From contig BCKK01000009.1 in NCBI GenBank assembly GCA_001600615.1, positions 719,213 through 783,212 on the forward strand: a DNA stretch of 64,000 nt, given 5' to 3'. The position numbers and the translations under genes are program-made. The DNA comes from Dioszegia crocea. Lineage: Eukaryota > Basidiomycota > Tremellomycetes > Tremellales > Bulleribasidiaceae. Positions 31,792 to 44,303 of this stretch are shown here, piece by piece. The notes beneath the pieces are model-generated. The model was given only the letters and a program-made list of their open reading frames with translations. It did not search any database and was not told the DNA's origin. Position 1 is the first letter of the stretch. Every line of letters starts with the position of its first letter.

Positions 31792-32107
31792 TGAGCGACC
31801 ATCCCCCCTTCCAACATCGATGACCTGTCAGAAAGAGATCGGAGTACGTTTACAGCGGAGCATGCACGGGGTGAATTGAAGTGAGGGCCATTGCAGGAGG
31901 ACTGACACGTACATGGGCTAACAATCGATTACTGACTTTCGGGCCTCATACTCAACTGCAGGGCGCTGATACACTCACAGAGTCCATGTATTCTGCAATG
32001 AGATCGTATATGTACACCTTGCAGGTAAACTATTTACAAGTGCGTCCGGAAGTCTCGCCTAGATATGAACATGCAAGTAGAACCCCGTACGCTACCATGG
32101 TCCTTAA
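31792..32107. other. Convergent 3' intergenic region
   Basis: About 315 bp between converging genes; I see nothing beyond likely 3' UTRs. Confidence 0.4.
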
Positions 32108-32935
32108 CTACCTACCACCCATGTCGACGTCTTCAGTTCTTGACTTGAGAGTTGACCTGCGCCTCCGCCGCTTGGGGGTCTCTGAGAATTCTGGAGAGGT
32201 CGCCGCGTCGATGTCAAGGGGTCGACTCAATTTCCTCCTTCCGCCCTCAGCCGTAAAGTGGCGCCTGTCCTCATCGACGTCTTCAGAACCGGTCAAGTTG
32301 TTCACTTCTGCCAACCTCAAGTCTTCGTTCCCCATTGCGAGCTCCGCCAGGTGCATGCCCGCGCGTGTCATTTCATATTCACACGTATCCCTCCAGAGCG
32401 ACGCAGGGGTATCCAAGAGAGGCAGTCCCGACATAATGTCATCGAGGCTCAATGCGAGCCCAGCAATTGCCATGTATCGTGGATCCTGAGCGCCGCCAAC
32501 GCGGCCTCCCGCCAACTCACTCGCCAAGATATCCACTTCCGCTGCCCCGCAAACATCAGACATGCTCTTCAGTTCATGCGCCTGAAGCAAAGTCGGGAGT
32601 TTCGGCTGCGAGATCTGGAGGCCTTCAAGAGCGGATAAGCTGCTCAATGAACGAAGGAATCTCCGTAGGATCACCCGTCTGTCGTCTTCATACACTTCAC
32701 TGCCGGTCTTCTTGATGGTAGCGTAAGCTTCCGCGAAGATCGAGATGCACGCGGATAGTTTGCTCATTTCGTTGTTGATAACGTTCCTCGTGCCTTCAGT
32801 CATTGTCTCGAGGTTGGGATGATCGTGTGACGATGCTGAGAAATAGGCAAATGGGGCAGGATACTGGCTGGAGAAGGACATGGTCAGGGCGAGCTTGTCG
32901 AGATGCGAGATCTCGGAAAGGTTGACAGAGGTCAT
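32108..32935 (-). CDS. Uncharacterised single-exon protein, 275 aa, probably nuclear
   Basis: An uninterrupted 275-codon frame starts at ATG 32935. The first two thirds are predicted mostly helical (VINNEMSKLSACISIFAEAY, LLQAHELKSMSDVCGAAEVD). The C-terminal 60 residues are charged and end with a basic cluster (ETPKRRRRRSTLKSRTED) that looks like a nuclear localisation signal. No domain recognised. Codon pattern and the lack of stops on this frame support a real gene. Confidence 0.65.
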   Translation of the reverse strand: MTSVNLSEISHLDKLALTMSFSSQYPAPFAYFSASSHDHPNLETMTEGTRNVINNEMSKLSACISIFAEAYATIKKTGSEVYEDDRRVILRRFLRSLSSLSALEGLQISQPKLPTLLQAHELKSMSDVCGAAEVDILASELAGGRVGGAQDPRYMAIAGLALSLDDIMSGLPLLDTPASLWRDTCEYEMTRAGMHLAELAMGNEDLRLAEVNNLTGSEDVDEDRRHFTAEGGRRKLSRPLDIDAATSPEFSETPKRRRRRSTLKSRTEDVDMGGR

Positions 32936-33646
32936 TCTGGTCTGTGGTCTTTAGTAAAGGGGGTTGCGGTGGGTGCTGAGATACCTTGATGAGGTGCAGG
33001 GTATTGGGGGCGAGTAAGGGGTACGGAATATGAGGTGGATAGGTTCGGGTCGTATGGATGGATGGCTGCGTGCCACCGTGATGTTGGGGGTTATGATTGT
33101 CTGTTGGTCAGTAGTGTGGTAAAATACTGGATGGGTCAGCGAAGGATAAGAGTAATGGGCAAGCTATTGGTGGGTCGAGACTGAGGACAGGCAGGGGTAG
33201 TTGGCTATATAGGGTGGGCGATGCGCCTACTGGTCAGTCAGCTGAGGGCTAGACGACGGGTCCGGGGGCCCATTAACAAAAGAGAGCAGAGGCTCTGCAC
33301 ATTTCAGACACGTCAGAAATCGTCGGTCCTTTGTTGCTCTGTCTCCTGGCTCGCACGACCATGGTGTCTTCGAGCTCGAGCACAGGGCCGATATCTTCCG
33401 GTAATTGGCGCTGCATATTCGGCTTTAGTCGGAGATGCCATGATGGCAGGCCTCAAGATCACTCTCTGCCGCAACATTACCTTCCTATCCCACATTTGGT
33501 AAGCTACACTCTTCAATCACTAGCCGCTCGAGATCAGTAGCCAAATGATTAGGATCAGTCGCGGAGTCAAGTTGCCATCAATACGTAGTCAGGTGTGAGC
33601 GCAGCACACCCTCATATGGGGATTCTCCATGACCCATACGTACGAC
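32936..33646. other. Intergenic region between two same-strand genes
   Basis: About 710 bp containing the promoter of the 275-aa gene and the GTB1 3' UTR. Short frames on the plus strand (33221-33540) lack splice logic and protein-like composition. Confidence 0.4.
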
Positions 33647-36056
33647 CTACAACTCCTCCCGCCCCTTTTGAGCAAGCACGACAGCTCCAGGGCCCTCCCC
33701 ACCCAACGAATCCGTAACAGGCCAACATAAAGCCGGGGTGGTGACAGTAAACCTGTACTCGCACTTCTCAGGCTCACTGACTGTCAATAGCTCATTCTTG
33801 GTTCCACAAGAGAGGATGACGTCGACTGAGCGGTTGGGTCCGTTCCAGCATTTGGCACTGGGATGTTAGCGCGAGCTTTGAAGGATGGCAGGCAATGAGC
33901 GGGCAGAAGTCAGTTGAGAACGAAAAGGATAGGTGAGAACAGGGATTGACAAAGGCTAGGAAAATGTAGCCGAATAGAGTAGGTAGGAACGTACCCATTC
34001 CGATATCCTTGCTCAGTGTAGAAATCGTATGATCCCGGTTCGAAGTTGGAGTTCCAGTGGGTGTATTGCCTATTGCTATCAGCTTTGTCCTCCACTTATG
34101 CAGATTGGGAGCCATATAACTCACCCAAGATGATTGTTCGAGTAATCCTTATTACTCTTCTGAGTCGCACTACCAAAGAAACACAACTCGTAAGTATAGC
34201 TGAACCCCATCAGCTGACTATCCTAGGTCACGTCTTTCACGGACGACCTAAGAAGTACGATGCAACTTACTCTCCATGTATCTTCTCCACACACGTCCCA
34301 TCCAACTTCTTCCATTCCCCTTCACGCCCATACTCCCAGCCCGAGATATTATCCAGCGTCTCTTGCGCCGTCGTAATTTCCCTCTTGATGCGATTCAAGT
34401 CATTTTGCGCATTGGTGTGCTTTTGGCGGGCGGCAGATGTATCTGCTTCTGTCAGCTGATTCCACTAGCACGCGAAAATGTCCTCGGACAACATAGCTGG
34501 ACTTACGAGGCGCGTCATTCCCTCCTCCTCCTCCTCCACCACCCACTTTGGCTACCTTGCCAAATATCCCCAGTTTTACTAACCACTCCGCTAGGGTTTC
34601 TCGGAAATTGTCGAATGACTCAAATAGGAAATCGGGTATGTATTCGTCGATCTTGTAGACTGATAGGTCAGTATGACCCTCGTCACACAGTAGCTCAAAG
34701 AGAAATGACTTACGAATTCCGACCGAACCCTCTTCATCGTCCACCCCACCCGCCGAATCTACACTATCCATGTCTTCTAACAGAAGTCCCTCCAAATCTT
34801 TCCGCTCAGCCTGATCAAGTTCCCACTCTGACACCTTGTCCACTACTTCCTTCTGCTGCGCTTCCTGGATGTTCTCCTTCTGTTCCTCTCCGCCCTCTAC
34901 ACTCCCCTCTGAGTCGGTCGAGGAGGCAGCTTCTGGCCCACGCGTCAACTCCTCATATCCCACTACCGCAGCTTTGACGGCCATGTCTTGATAGTTCGGG
35001 TTATAGCCCTTTCGGAGTTCGTCGAGGATGTTGTGGAGGTCGTCTAGCTCTTTTTGGAGGGAGGAGGTTTGGGCCCGAAGGCGGGAAAGGAGGTTGCGCT
35101 GGGATAGAAGGGTTTGGAATATCGCTATGATATTAGCTGCGGCCACGATGATGTCAGAACATGCATGAGCATAGGAGCTAGGAAGGAACAGAGGGACTGA
35201 AGAATGAGGTTCAAGAAGGGACGTACAGGATTGTTTCCTCTTCTCCAGCTCTACATGAGACTTCGCCTCGAGCCCTTCCAGACTGATCCTTAGCCGCTCA
35301 ACTTCACTCTCCTTCTCTCCAACTTCCACCTGCTTCTTTGAAATCTCATCCTCAAGCCGCTTACGCTCCGTTTTGGCGTGCTTGATGTACGTCCCTCTAA
35401 TCTTGGCTCCCTGCAATCGGTGTCAGCTTCAAATTCCAGCAGCAATCAGGAGTCGCAAGCTTACAGTCTTTCTCGTCTGTGCCTCAGCTGCAACTTTCGC
35501 TCGGTACTCTTTGCCTATCTCTTGACACCGGTCAGGACAAGCTCCAGTTGCCCATTCATCAGACCCATCACAACATTCGTCATCTACGCTTCAGCCCAAA
35601 ACCTCCAGTCAGACAACGCAGACCTACCGCATATCCCATCATTCACCCTTCCGAGCCCTATGACTCCAGGCATATGACCCTCATTCTTACAGTAGAATGT
35701 CGTCGCTCCATCCCCTCGTCCTTCGCACGCACTCGTACCAGGTTCGTCAGACCCATCAGGGCAGTCACAGTAGTCATCATTTATCGCTGAGAGGGGGATG
35801 GGGAGGGAAGTTGTGAGACAGTGGAAATGGGTAGAATTCTTCGCATAGAGCGGTAAGACTGTTGAAGTCAGCGCAGGAGCTGGAGAATGGTCGCGGTTGC
35901 TTGTAGCGGGGACCAAGAAGCAGAGGGGGAGTCGACAAACGCACGGGCGGGGTCCAAGCCACGTATCGGCACATTTGGAGCTTCGAGGGCGTTGATGGAT
36001 GTTGCAGCGCTCAGAGCGGCTGCCACGAGGCCGATCGTAGGGCCAGGTACGCGCAT
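33647..36056 (-). CDS. GTB1: Glucosidase II beta subunit (PRKCSH-like)
   Basis: About ten exons from ATG 36056 to TAG 33647. A signal peptide ([20 protein letters not shown]) precedes two LDL-receptor class A-like modules with [20 protein letters not shown] and [11 protein letters not shown] long coiled coil follows ([20 protein letters not shown]), then an acidic segment, a short Gly run, and the C-terminal MRH domain: [40 protein letters not shown] and [13 protein letters not shown]. The protein partners the catalytic alpha subunit in the ER lumen to trim glucose from N-glycans; the MRH domain binds mannose. No C-terminal HDEL is seen, as the alpha-beta complex is often retained otherwise. 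Identification is firm. Confidence 0.95.
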
Positions 36057-36732
36057 ACTGGCTATGATTTGCAAGATAATCCCAAGAGAGGCTATAGTAT
36101 GGCTGGCACTACCACCCAAGAAGATGAAACGCTCGCGGAAGCAAAAAAGGTGAGGAATGCTGGGATGAACTGCTACCACCTGGCCGATACTGCCCATCAT
36201 CATGGACTGTCCATCAGCGTTGCCATTGGGCGGCAGAAGAGCCCTCACCCTCCTCCTGGAGACATTGGAAACAGCGGTGAAGAAGGGGTATTGACAACTT
36301 GGAGTGGGAAATCATGCTCGTCGGGATTTTCGGATGATCCGCCCGGAGCAGGGGAGATTTGAGGGAGCATTCCTCAGCGTGCATGCATGTCACTCCGGAA
36401 CCTGTTCAAATAAGGGGATCGTCTTGCCCATATATGCCTCCTCTCTGGTATACTGGACGATGCTGCATGGGTGAGTGAGATAGATTACCGGCTAAATCGA
36501 TCCAAATCTAAGCGGCGAGTAATTAATTGCCGTGGTTTTGATTGGCCTCGAAAAAGGTTTCACCTTGTGCATCTCTCCACTCACAACATCCCTCTTTGCT
36601 TTGTATCGTCTCCTTGTATCATCGGCTTACTCCGCCAACGCCCAAAGATAATCTGCTTGGCAAGCCAGCTGCATATCTCCGATCGGCCAAAAATCTTGCA
36701 GCCCACCGCGAATCCTCCTCGATCCACCCAAC
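36057..36732. promoter_or_regulatory. Divergent promoter, GTB1 / ETF-QO
   Basis: About 676 bp between the ATG codons of head-to-head genes. No palindromic factor site or TATA box stands out. The small open frames here look like chance. Confidence 0.4.
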
Positions 36733-39059
36733 ATGATCAGCAAATCACTCCTAGCCTCTACTTCCAGGCTGATCGCCCGGCCCAATCCCTCCCACATCAG
36801 CATCGCCCGCCGATCATTCGCTACTGAGACTGAAATACCTGCAGGGTTCAACCTCAACGATGTCGAACGCGAGAGTGATGAGGTGGACGTGTGCATCGTC
36901 GGTGGCGGACCGGCGGGTTTAGCAGCTGCGATCAGGCTAAAGCAGCTCGAAGCTGAACGAGGGGGTGAAGTAAGAGTTGTATTACTGGAGAAGGGTGCTG
37001 AAGTCGGTGAGTTCTCCATGATTTGATGGTGGCCAAAGCTCATTGGCAGGAAACCACATTCTATCTGGCGCAGTTATCGAGCCTCGAGCGCTAGATGAGC
37101 TTCTACCCAACTGGAAAGCAGATGGTGCACCCTTGAACCAACCTGCAACGTCGGATGCCATGCGATTCCTCACTCGCACATCATCGATCCCCATGCCCCA
37201 CCCACCGCAAATGAATAACAAGGGCAACTACATTGTCTCCCTCTCACGCCTATCGGCATGGATGGCCGAGCAGGCTGAAGCGCTCGGCGTGGAAATCTAC
37301 CCTGGATTTGCGGGATCCAAGGTCATTTACACGGAGGATGGGAAGGGTGTACGCGGAGTTCAGACTGGTGATGTCGGATTGGACAAGAACCTTCAGCCCA
37401 AGGAATCGTTCGAGCCTGGAATGGAGTTCTTGGCCAAGTGCACTTTGATCGCCGAGGGTGCACATGGATCTTTGTCCAAAACGCTGCAGAAGCATTTCAA
37501 CCTTCGCGCGGACTCGGATCCCCAGACGTACGGACTGGGTATCAAGGAGGTGTGGAGGGTCAGGGACGAGGTGTACGAACCTGGAAAGATTGTGCACACG
37601 CTTGGGTGGCCCATGGATTATAAGACCTATGGGGGGAGTTGGTTGTACCACATGGAGGACAACATGGTCAGCTTGGGATTGGTCATTGGGCTGGATTACC
37701 AAAATCCGACTCTGAGCCCATTTAGGGAGTTCCAAGTGAGTTGTGCTTCGTCAACCTGGACAGCAAGCTGATCTGTCAGCGCATGAAACACCATCCCTTC
37801 TTCGCCAACATCCTTAAGGATGGTGAATGTCTAGCGTACGGTGCGCGGGCGCTGAACGAGGGTGGTTTCCAGTCAATCCCTAAATTACACTTCCCAGGTG
37901 GTGCCTTGATTGGATGTTCGGCGGGTTTCCTCAATGTCCCAAAGGCAAGTTCACCCATGTACTGTCCGTGAGCAATAGCTGACGAACGTAGATCAAGGGA
38001 ACGCACAACGCAATGAAATCCGGAATGCTAGCCGCCGAAACCGCCTATGCTCGCCTACACCCCTCACTATCTCCCTCCTCATCCACCTCCGAGGCATCAG
38101 CCGAGACTTCATCCGAAGCAGACGAGATCCTCGACATGTCAGGTTACGAACAAGCCGTCAAGGACTCATACATCTGGAAGGAGCTTAAAGAGGTTCGGAA
38201 TCTTCGACCATCGTTCCATAATCCCCTTGGGCTTTATGGCGGGATTGCGTATTCCGGTATTGACAGTTTGGTTTTGAAGGGTAGGACACCGTGGACTCTG
38301 AGGAATAAGAAGGAGGATTACGAGGGGACTAAGAAGATTAGGTATGTCTTTTGTCTCAAAGAGTTCAGCTTGCCGTGTCATCTCCATTGGAATGAGTGAT
38401 CTCTAGGAAAACGATGAGCTGACGAAATTAGCGAAGTAACCCCTATCCAGTACCCTAAACCAGACGGTATCCTCTCATTTGACATCCTCACCTCAGTCGC
38501 TAGGACGGGCACAAATCACGCTGAGGGTCAACCTTCTCATCTCCGCCTGCCACTCGAACAGGGTGCGAAAGAACGACACACACATACCAATGTGACGGAG
38601 TATGGAGGTCTGCTAGGGTATGCTTGTCCCGCGTCGGTGTATGAATACCAGGATGCCGAGGGGGCCGATGCGGATTCGGATGGCAAGAAGTTTGTGATTA
38701 ACAGTCAGAACTGTATCCATGTGAGTCTATGTTCTGGCAGCTGTAGTATTTGAAGAAGAGACGATGGAGGGGTGGAGGTAGGGAAGGGGAGCGAGAGGGC
38801 AGATGACAGTCGAGAAAAAAGCGATATGGGATCCGTGTGCTAATGCCCATAGTGCAAAACTTGCTCCATCAAGGTACCAACTCAGGACATTACTTGGACA
38901 GGTGAGTAGGAACGCTATTAGAAACGGCTGTACTCATAGCTGACCTAGATTTCAGTACCCGAAGGAGGCGGCGGACCAAAGTACAGTGAGTTCCCTCTTC
39001 GTCAAAATTTGATCCGATTGAATACGGCGACAAAAACTGATCCTGTAGGTATGACCTAG
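36733..39059 (+). CDS. CIR2: Electron transfer flavoprotein-ubiquinone oxidoreductase
   Basis: Eight exons (36733-37006, 37050-37735, 37780-37944, 37992-38341, 38432-38720, 38853-38901, 38956-38985, 39049-39059) total 1854 bp, 617 residues, the size of human ETFDH. A mitochondrial presequence precedes the FAD fold ([20 protein letters not shown]). Further ETF-QO blocks are [40 protein letters not shown] and [20 protein letters not shown]. The 4Fe-4S cluster Cys are in [10 protein letters not shown] and [13 protein letters not shown]. The enzyme passes electrons from ETF (fatty acid, branched-chain and choline oxidation) to ubiquinone at the inner membrane. Intron 3 (37945-37991) has a GC donor, required by frame. 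The last coding exon holds only 11 bases. Confidence 0.97.
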
Positions 39060-40541
39060 TTGTTGATCGATGATCTCTCTTCTCTCCCCGGCTGGCTTCA
39101 GCCGGCGCATGTATCTCTTATCCATCCCCAAGACTGAGATGGGCACCAAGCTTCCATCTCAAGTTCCGCAATACCTCATCCCCCTTTGTCCAGATATACT
39201 CCAACTGATTTCAGATTCAGATATAACGACACACAGCACCACAACCTGAAACGTCGTATCATTTGCGGATCCTTTATCGAATAAACCCCTGAAACATCTC
39301 CTCCCATCCTATCCTTACAAGCCCCTGCCGATCCCCTCGAAATCAATCACATGGGCTCACTTCCCCCCTTCCTTTCCTTTGTGTCTGAAGTCAGACGCTA
39401 GGCGGTTGATCTACAGATGTCACACCTTTGTCCTGCGGTCCCCGGGTGGATGCGGAACAACGCTGGGCGTGCATCGGCCGGATCTTGGACTCTTGGAATG
39501 ATGACAAGGGAGGCGAAGGGACCAAGAAAGGGGTAGAGCACGGGATATGTGTGTGTGTGGTGCGTCCCTCCCCAACTTTCCTTTCTTCCCATTCAAGGTG
39601 GAGGTGTTCTTTTCTCCTCGTAAGGCGATATAGGGGAGATATAAGGGAAGGAGTCAGGTGTTTGGTGCTTGCTATCACCTGTTCATACCCTGCTTGCTTT
39701 TCTACTTCATTTCGTCTCCTTCTCTTTCAACTTCTTCTTCATTCTTCATTCTTCGTTCTTCGCTTTATATCTTGCTTCATTCTCTCTCACCATATCCGCT
39801 TTAGTCACATTCGTCTGCTCCGCGAGCCTATTGTTCTAGCCCGTTTCTTCTCCTTAACCCGCCTTTCCCCGCCATTCCCTTCACCTTCCAAATCCCTACC
39901 CATCTCTCCCAGCTCAGGCTTCACCCGGCGCTCTCTACAACTATCGCCAGGCTATCCACCGGAAACCCACCGAGGCCAACCCGAAACACAGCACCACACC
40001 CACCAAAGGACCCATCCGTCCAAAACACCTCCTCCCCTTGCGACCCTATCGGAAAGGACCCCCCTCTGCCCGTCGATCCCTCCTTCCGGCTCTTTTGCGC
40101 TAAAACATACAGTCACGTCCGTTGTTCAACGTTGATCAGGATAAATTTCCAACGTCCAACATCCATACCCTATCCCTCTTATCCGCCAAAAGGTCACAGC
40201 GCCAACCCCACTTTCCCCACTCTCGTCATCCCCATCCGGCTCCAGTTCTGCACTCCGCCTCCTGACGCCAACGCTCAACCGGGAGATACCGCACAGACGA
40301 CCCTTTGTTCTCCCACCACGCGGGTTGCCTCTGTTCGCTCCTTGACGAAGTAGATCACGCCTTGCAGCTTTCGAAACGAGCCATCAACGGTTCGCCGTAC
40401 CTGCTCCCCTCTGGCCTTGCGCCACCCCGCCCACTTGCCCCTGTATCCCCTACGACTCCTCCTCTTGCTCTTCACGAGCACCTACACCATACTACCGTGT
40501 GACCGCCTATCGCCTATACAATCCCGACAACTCCATCAACA
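39060..40541 (+). promoter_or_regulatory. Long intergenic region with a pyrimidine-rich leader
   Basis: About 1.48 kb. From about 39540 to 40500 the plus strand is strongly C/T-rich, with runs such as TTCTTCTTCATTCTTCATTC, as expected for a long promoter and 5' leader of the next gene. Open frames within it are low-complexity Ser/Pro/Leu and do not look translated. No conserved RNA structure is evident by eye. Confidence 0.4.
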
Positions 40542-41242
40542 ATGATGTTCGCCTCCCCCAATCCCATGGGACACTTCTCGACACCGGAAATGAAGATGGC
40601 CGGGATGACACTGCAGGCGGTTCAAATGGAATTGGAGCGAGTCAAGATGATGCCAGGGATGATGGTTGAGGCGCACCTTGAATGTCTGAACAAGTGAGTC
40701 GAACCGGATCTAGCATCGATCATTGCGATGTACTGATTGAACAAAGCTAACAACTAGCAGACTCCTACAACCACTGGCGATATTACAAGGCATGATGGGA
40801 CTGCGGACATGGCTAGGCGAAGTGCAGTACATGTTGACTATGATCAAGCAGCGGTCATTTCAGGGCATGCCATTGTAAGTCTTTGACTCATTCCTCTCCC
40901 GTCACAATGTACTTGTTTGTTCATTCGTTGATTTTTGTCTGATACGGCCCGTCGCGTACACACGCTGATCCATCAGAATGCCTCGAGAACGACAGGTGCT
41001 GGCGTGGTACTCTGCAAGATGGCGAGAGCTGAGAGGAGGAGCAGTGAGTCTGCGCTTCTCGCAGAAATTGCCGGCAGTGGATGTGACGCTAACGTCCACA
41101 GTGCGATATGAGTAGACCAGAAGCGCAAATCGTGAGTCTCATGCCTCTCACCCTTTCTACAACCTTTTGAGGGAGAAGTCATGGAATCCAAGGCTGATAA
41201 TGACAGATCCTGATATCCATGGCGGAAATGTCAATGTGTTGA
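40542..41242 (+). CDS. Small Met-rich uncharacterised protein, 132 aa
   Basis: Five exons (40542-40693, 40761-40874, 40977-41043, 41102-41131, 41207-41242) join in frame to 399 bp. The product is helical and contains about 20 Met: MKMAGMTLQAVQMELERVKM, then LLQPLAILQGMMGLRTWLGE and ERQVLAWYSARWRELRGG. No signal or clear membrane helix is present. All junctions have GT-AG ends with CTAAC or CTGAT branch sites, supporting a real spliced gene. No family recognised. Confidence 0.6.
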
Positions 41243-41807
41243 GACGGTCATACCCTTCCGAAATCCGATCCCCTACCCTATGCTTAGCCAACCTCCAATC
41301 CTATATCTTTTCGACCCATCTCCCACTCGTACTCATCCCATGACTCGGACTCAGTAACAGGTCGCTCAAAAACCACAACCCAACCCAAAACGCCCAATTT
41401 CGAGATGTATAGAAATCTCCCCATCGCAGGTGTCAATAGAGATTCTCCGCCCTCGTGTCACCACTCACCCATAGACCTACATCAAGGACCTCATGTCCGC
41501 GATCTGTTGTATCACCTAGTATCAGTTGTATACCACCTTGCACATGCTATCCCTTGCGCAACACCACCACCAGCTACCCAGGGCTCCCCTTACCATGCTG
41601 TATCTACCCCGGATCTCGGGTATGGCCGAGGAATGTTGCAACGACGTTGTGGGCGTCTTGGCAAGCTCCGGCCGGCCGGTGCCCCCGACGCCATTGTACG
41701 CGTGCATCCTGCTTCTCAGCCTGCTATATACACTATATCTCAAGCCATACACGAACTGGAATCCCCTCTCAGTAGACTCGATAGACCCATCTGCCATACC
41801 CGCCAGT
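41243..41807. other. Intergenic region before BCKDH E2
   Basis: About 565 bp. An open frame continues upstream of the E2 ATG to about 41526, but its sequence is not family-like, so it is taken as leader and promoter. Confidence 0.4.
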
Positions 41808-44039
41808 ATGATCCGACGGCTGAACCCCTTACAACGGCGATTCGCAGCGTCCCTACCCCGCACTCAGGCGATTCCCTCGAAAGCACCTGCCATCCCTATC
41901 GCAGCATCGACCCTTCACTTCCGCCCACTACAGAGTCCACTTGCTCATGTGCGGCCACCTCAATTACTGTCGTTCGCCGCCTCTCGACTGTTTCACTCTT
42001 CAGCTATCATCCGCGCAGATGAGCCCTTCAAGCTGGCGGACATAGGCGAGGGGATCACTGAAGTGGAGATTATCAGCTGGTCTGTCAAGGAGGGAGATAT
42101 GGTGGAGGAATTTGATACCCTGTGCGAGGTACAGAGTGACAAGAGCACGTACGTCAGCTTCCTCAGACTAACAATCATGACAAGGGCTGATGATCCAGAG
42201 TCGAATTGACCGCCCCCTTCACCGGCAAGATCCATCATATCGCTTTTGGTTCTGGGGAAATGGTCAAGGTCGGCCAGGTCCTTTGTCGAATTACTACGGA
42301 AGGTGGAGAAGCCGAAGATGTTCTCACACCAGCCGAGACTGCTTGCGAGCCCGAGGCGGACACATCAGCGAGGACAGAGGCGACTTCCGAGAGCGAACCT
42401 CAGCAGGAAGCTGCGCCCGACACACACACCGCTACCTCCCACACTACATCCAGTGAAACTTCGGCTTCTAGCCAATCAGAGTGGGACAAAGATTACATAC
42501 CTCCTCCTCCGCCTCGGCAGATCGTCCGGCCCGTCGAGGCAGCGTCCGAGAAGACCACATCGCTTGACCGCGCTCTTCTCGCTTCCCTCCGTGCAGCAGC
42601 TGAAGCGGGCGATGCAGTCGAGGCAGCTACTGAAGCTGTTCAGCTTCTTCAGGGGAGAGATGAGAGTATGGAGTCGGCTGGACAGTCTAGCTTCTCCGGC
42701 GAGGCTTCGATTGTCCGAGGCCACGAGCCGAAGAAGGCAGAGATCAGGACGGAGCCTGTACCTGCTCGACGAGAGAGGCCAGAGAGGGAAGGCAGAAGAG
42801 AGATCGTCAAGACCAGTCCGGCAGTAAGGACTTTGGCGGGGAGGCTAGGGGTGAAGTTGGAGGATGTGAAGCCGACTGGTGAGGGTGGGAGGGTTACGCA
42901 GCTGGATGTTCAGGCAGCTGCGAGCAATGTGCAGAAGCGGGCACCAGCATCGAGTGTGAAGACACCCACGCCCATACAGGAGTCAACGGCCGCTCCTGCG
43001 AAAGCGGCGCTAGCTTATCCTGTAGAGAGGAGCCGGATCCCCGAGATAACCAAGGTGGACTTTGGCCGGACGAGGAAGGTCATGTATCGCGCTATGGGAG
43101 ATATGGCTCATGTACCACATTTCGGGTCAGTCCTTGCCGTCCGAGTCTTCTCTTCTTGCCTTACGAGGAAATGCTGATCGAGCAGATACTCTCATACTCT
43201 CAATCTCACCCCCCTACTTCCTTACCTTCGCGCTATGAACACCCCTCCCTCACCTCCATCCACAAATTACCTCGCTTCGGATATACCGCCAGACCACGCC
43301 CGTAACCCCGTCCCATCTGCCGCCAAGCCAAAGACGACTCTACTCAGTTTCCTAGTCAAGGGATTACTATTGGCGATGGAGGAGCACCCAATCATGCGAG
43401 CGAGGGCGAAAGAGCAGGGTAGTAGTCGGATTTTGGAGATTGCTCGAGACGGAGTGATTGGAGTCGCTGTGTCTGGTGAGCTCCTCTCGTCTCCCTCCTT
43501 TGCTAGGGCGACATAAGCTGACTCCTAGATCCCAAATACGGCCTAGTCACCCCATCCCTCCCCCACTTACCCCCCTCCACACCCCTCTCAGCCCTCACTT
43601 CCGCTCTCTCCCAACTTCGCCAAAATCCCACAAAACCATCCTCACCTGCTAACCTGACGATATCGTCAGTGGGCGGTCTAGGTGAAGGGAGAGGGATGAT
43701 GCCGGTCTTGCCGCCCGGTGGAGGTGTAGCGATATGTGCGGTGGGACGAGCGAAGTGGGAAATGGAGTGGAAGAATGCTAGTGGGAAGGGACTTATGGAT
43801 ATGACTGCTGAGGATGTTGAGAAGGCTGGGTCGAGGGCAGTTTTGAGGTGCCCTGTGGGATGGAGTGGGGATCATCGAGTTGTGAGTACCTGTACCGGTC
43901 GATATACCCCAGAGAACGGATACGGCAATTGAGGGTCAAAGCTGATATTTCTCAGCTTGAAGGAGCGGAACTCATCGCATTCACTGAGACGTGGAAGAAG
44001 TATATCGAAGAGCCGTGGAGATGGCTGAGTATCGACTGA
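41808..44039 (+). CDS. Branched-chain alpha-ketoacid dehydrogenase E2 (lipoamide acyltransferase)
   Basis: Five exons (41808-42148, 42199-43125, 43186-43475, 43529-43881, 43956-44039) total 1995 bp, 664 residues. A mitochondrial presequence leads to the lipoyl domain ([20 protein letters not shown], lipoyl Lys in [12 protein letters not shown]). A long Glu/Thr/Ser-rich linker, the E1/E3-binding domain ([33 protein letters not shown]) and the catalytic domain follow ([18 protein letters not shown] with the active-site His in DHR). E2 transfers the acyl group to CoA in the catabolism of Leu, Ile and Val in the matrix. The family is normally about 480 residues; the extra length is mainly linker. 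The usual DG after DHRV-x is EG here. Confidence 0.92.
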
Positions 44040-44303
44040 GCTTGGGGTCAGACAAGCATCGCCACAGTCTGAGCTGCCAGCATCCATAATCATCCGCTCG
44101 GCGAAACCCTTGGTTATGCATCACCCTGCAGTTTGCATTCGTGTACACTAATACACCTAAGCCTCGATCACCTGACATGGATAACCCTCTCCCTGAATCA
44201 TTAGCGACTGACCTTCCTATACGCTATCGTTTACAACAAAGTGCCGTCCCAAATATATAACTCACAGTGCGTCTTCTTCTCGTCGATTCATCATTTCTTC
44301 CGG

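Noticed and set aside
31881..32715. Plus-strand frames of 87-202 codons opposite the 275-aa gene.
   Set aside because: They lie antisense to a single-exon gene with clear helical and basic segments and look like its shadow.
41526..41807. A longer N-terminus for BCKDH E2.
   Set aside because: The upstream frame starts at a different context and has no targeting character; [12 protein letters not shown] at 41808 is a typical presequence.
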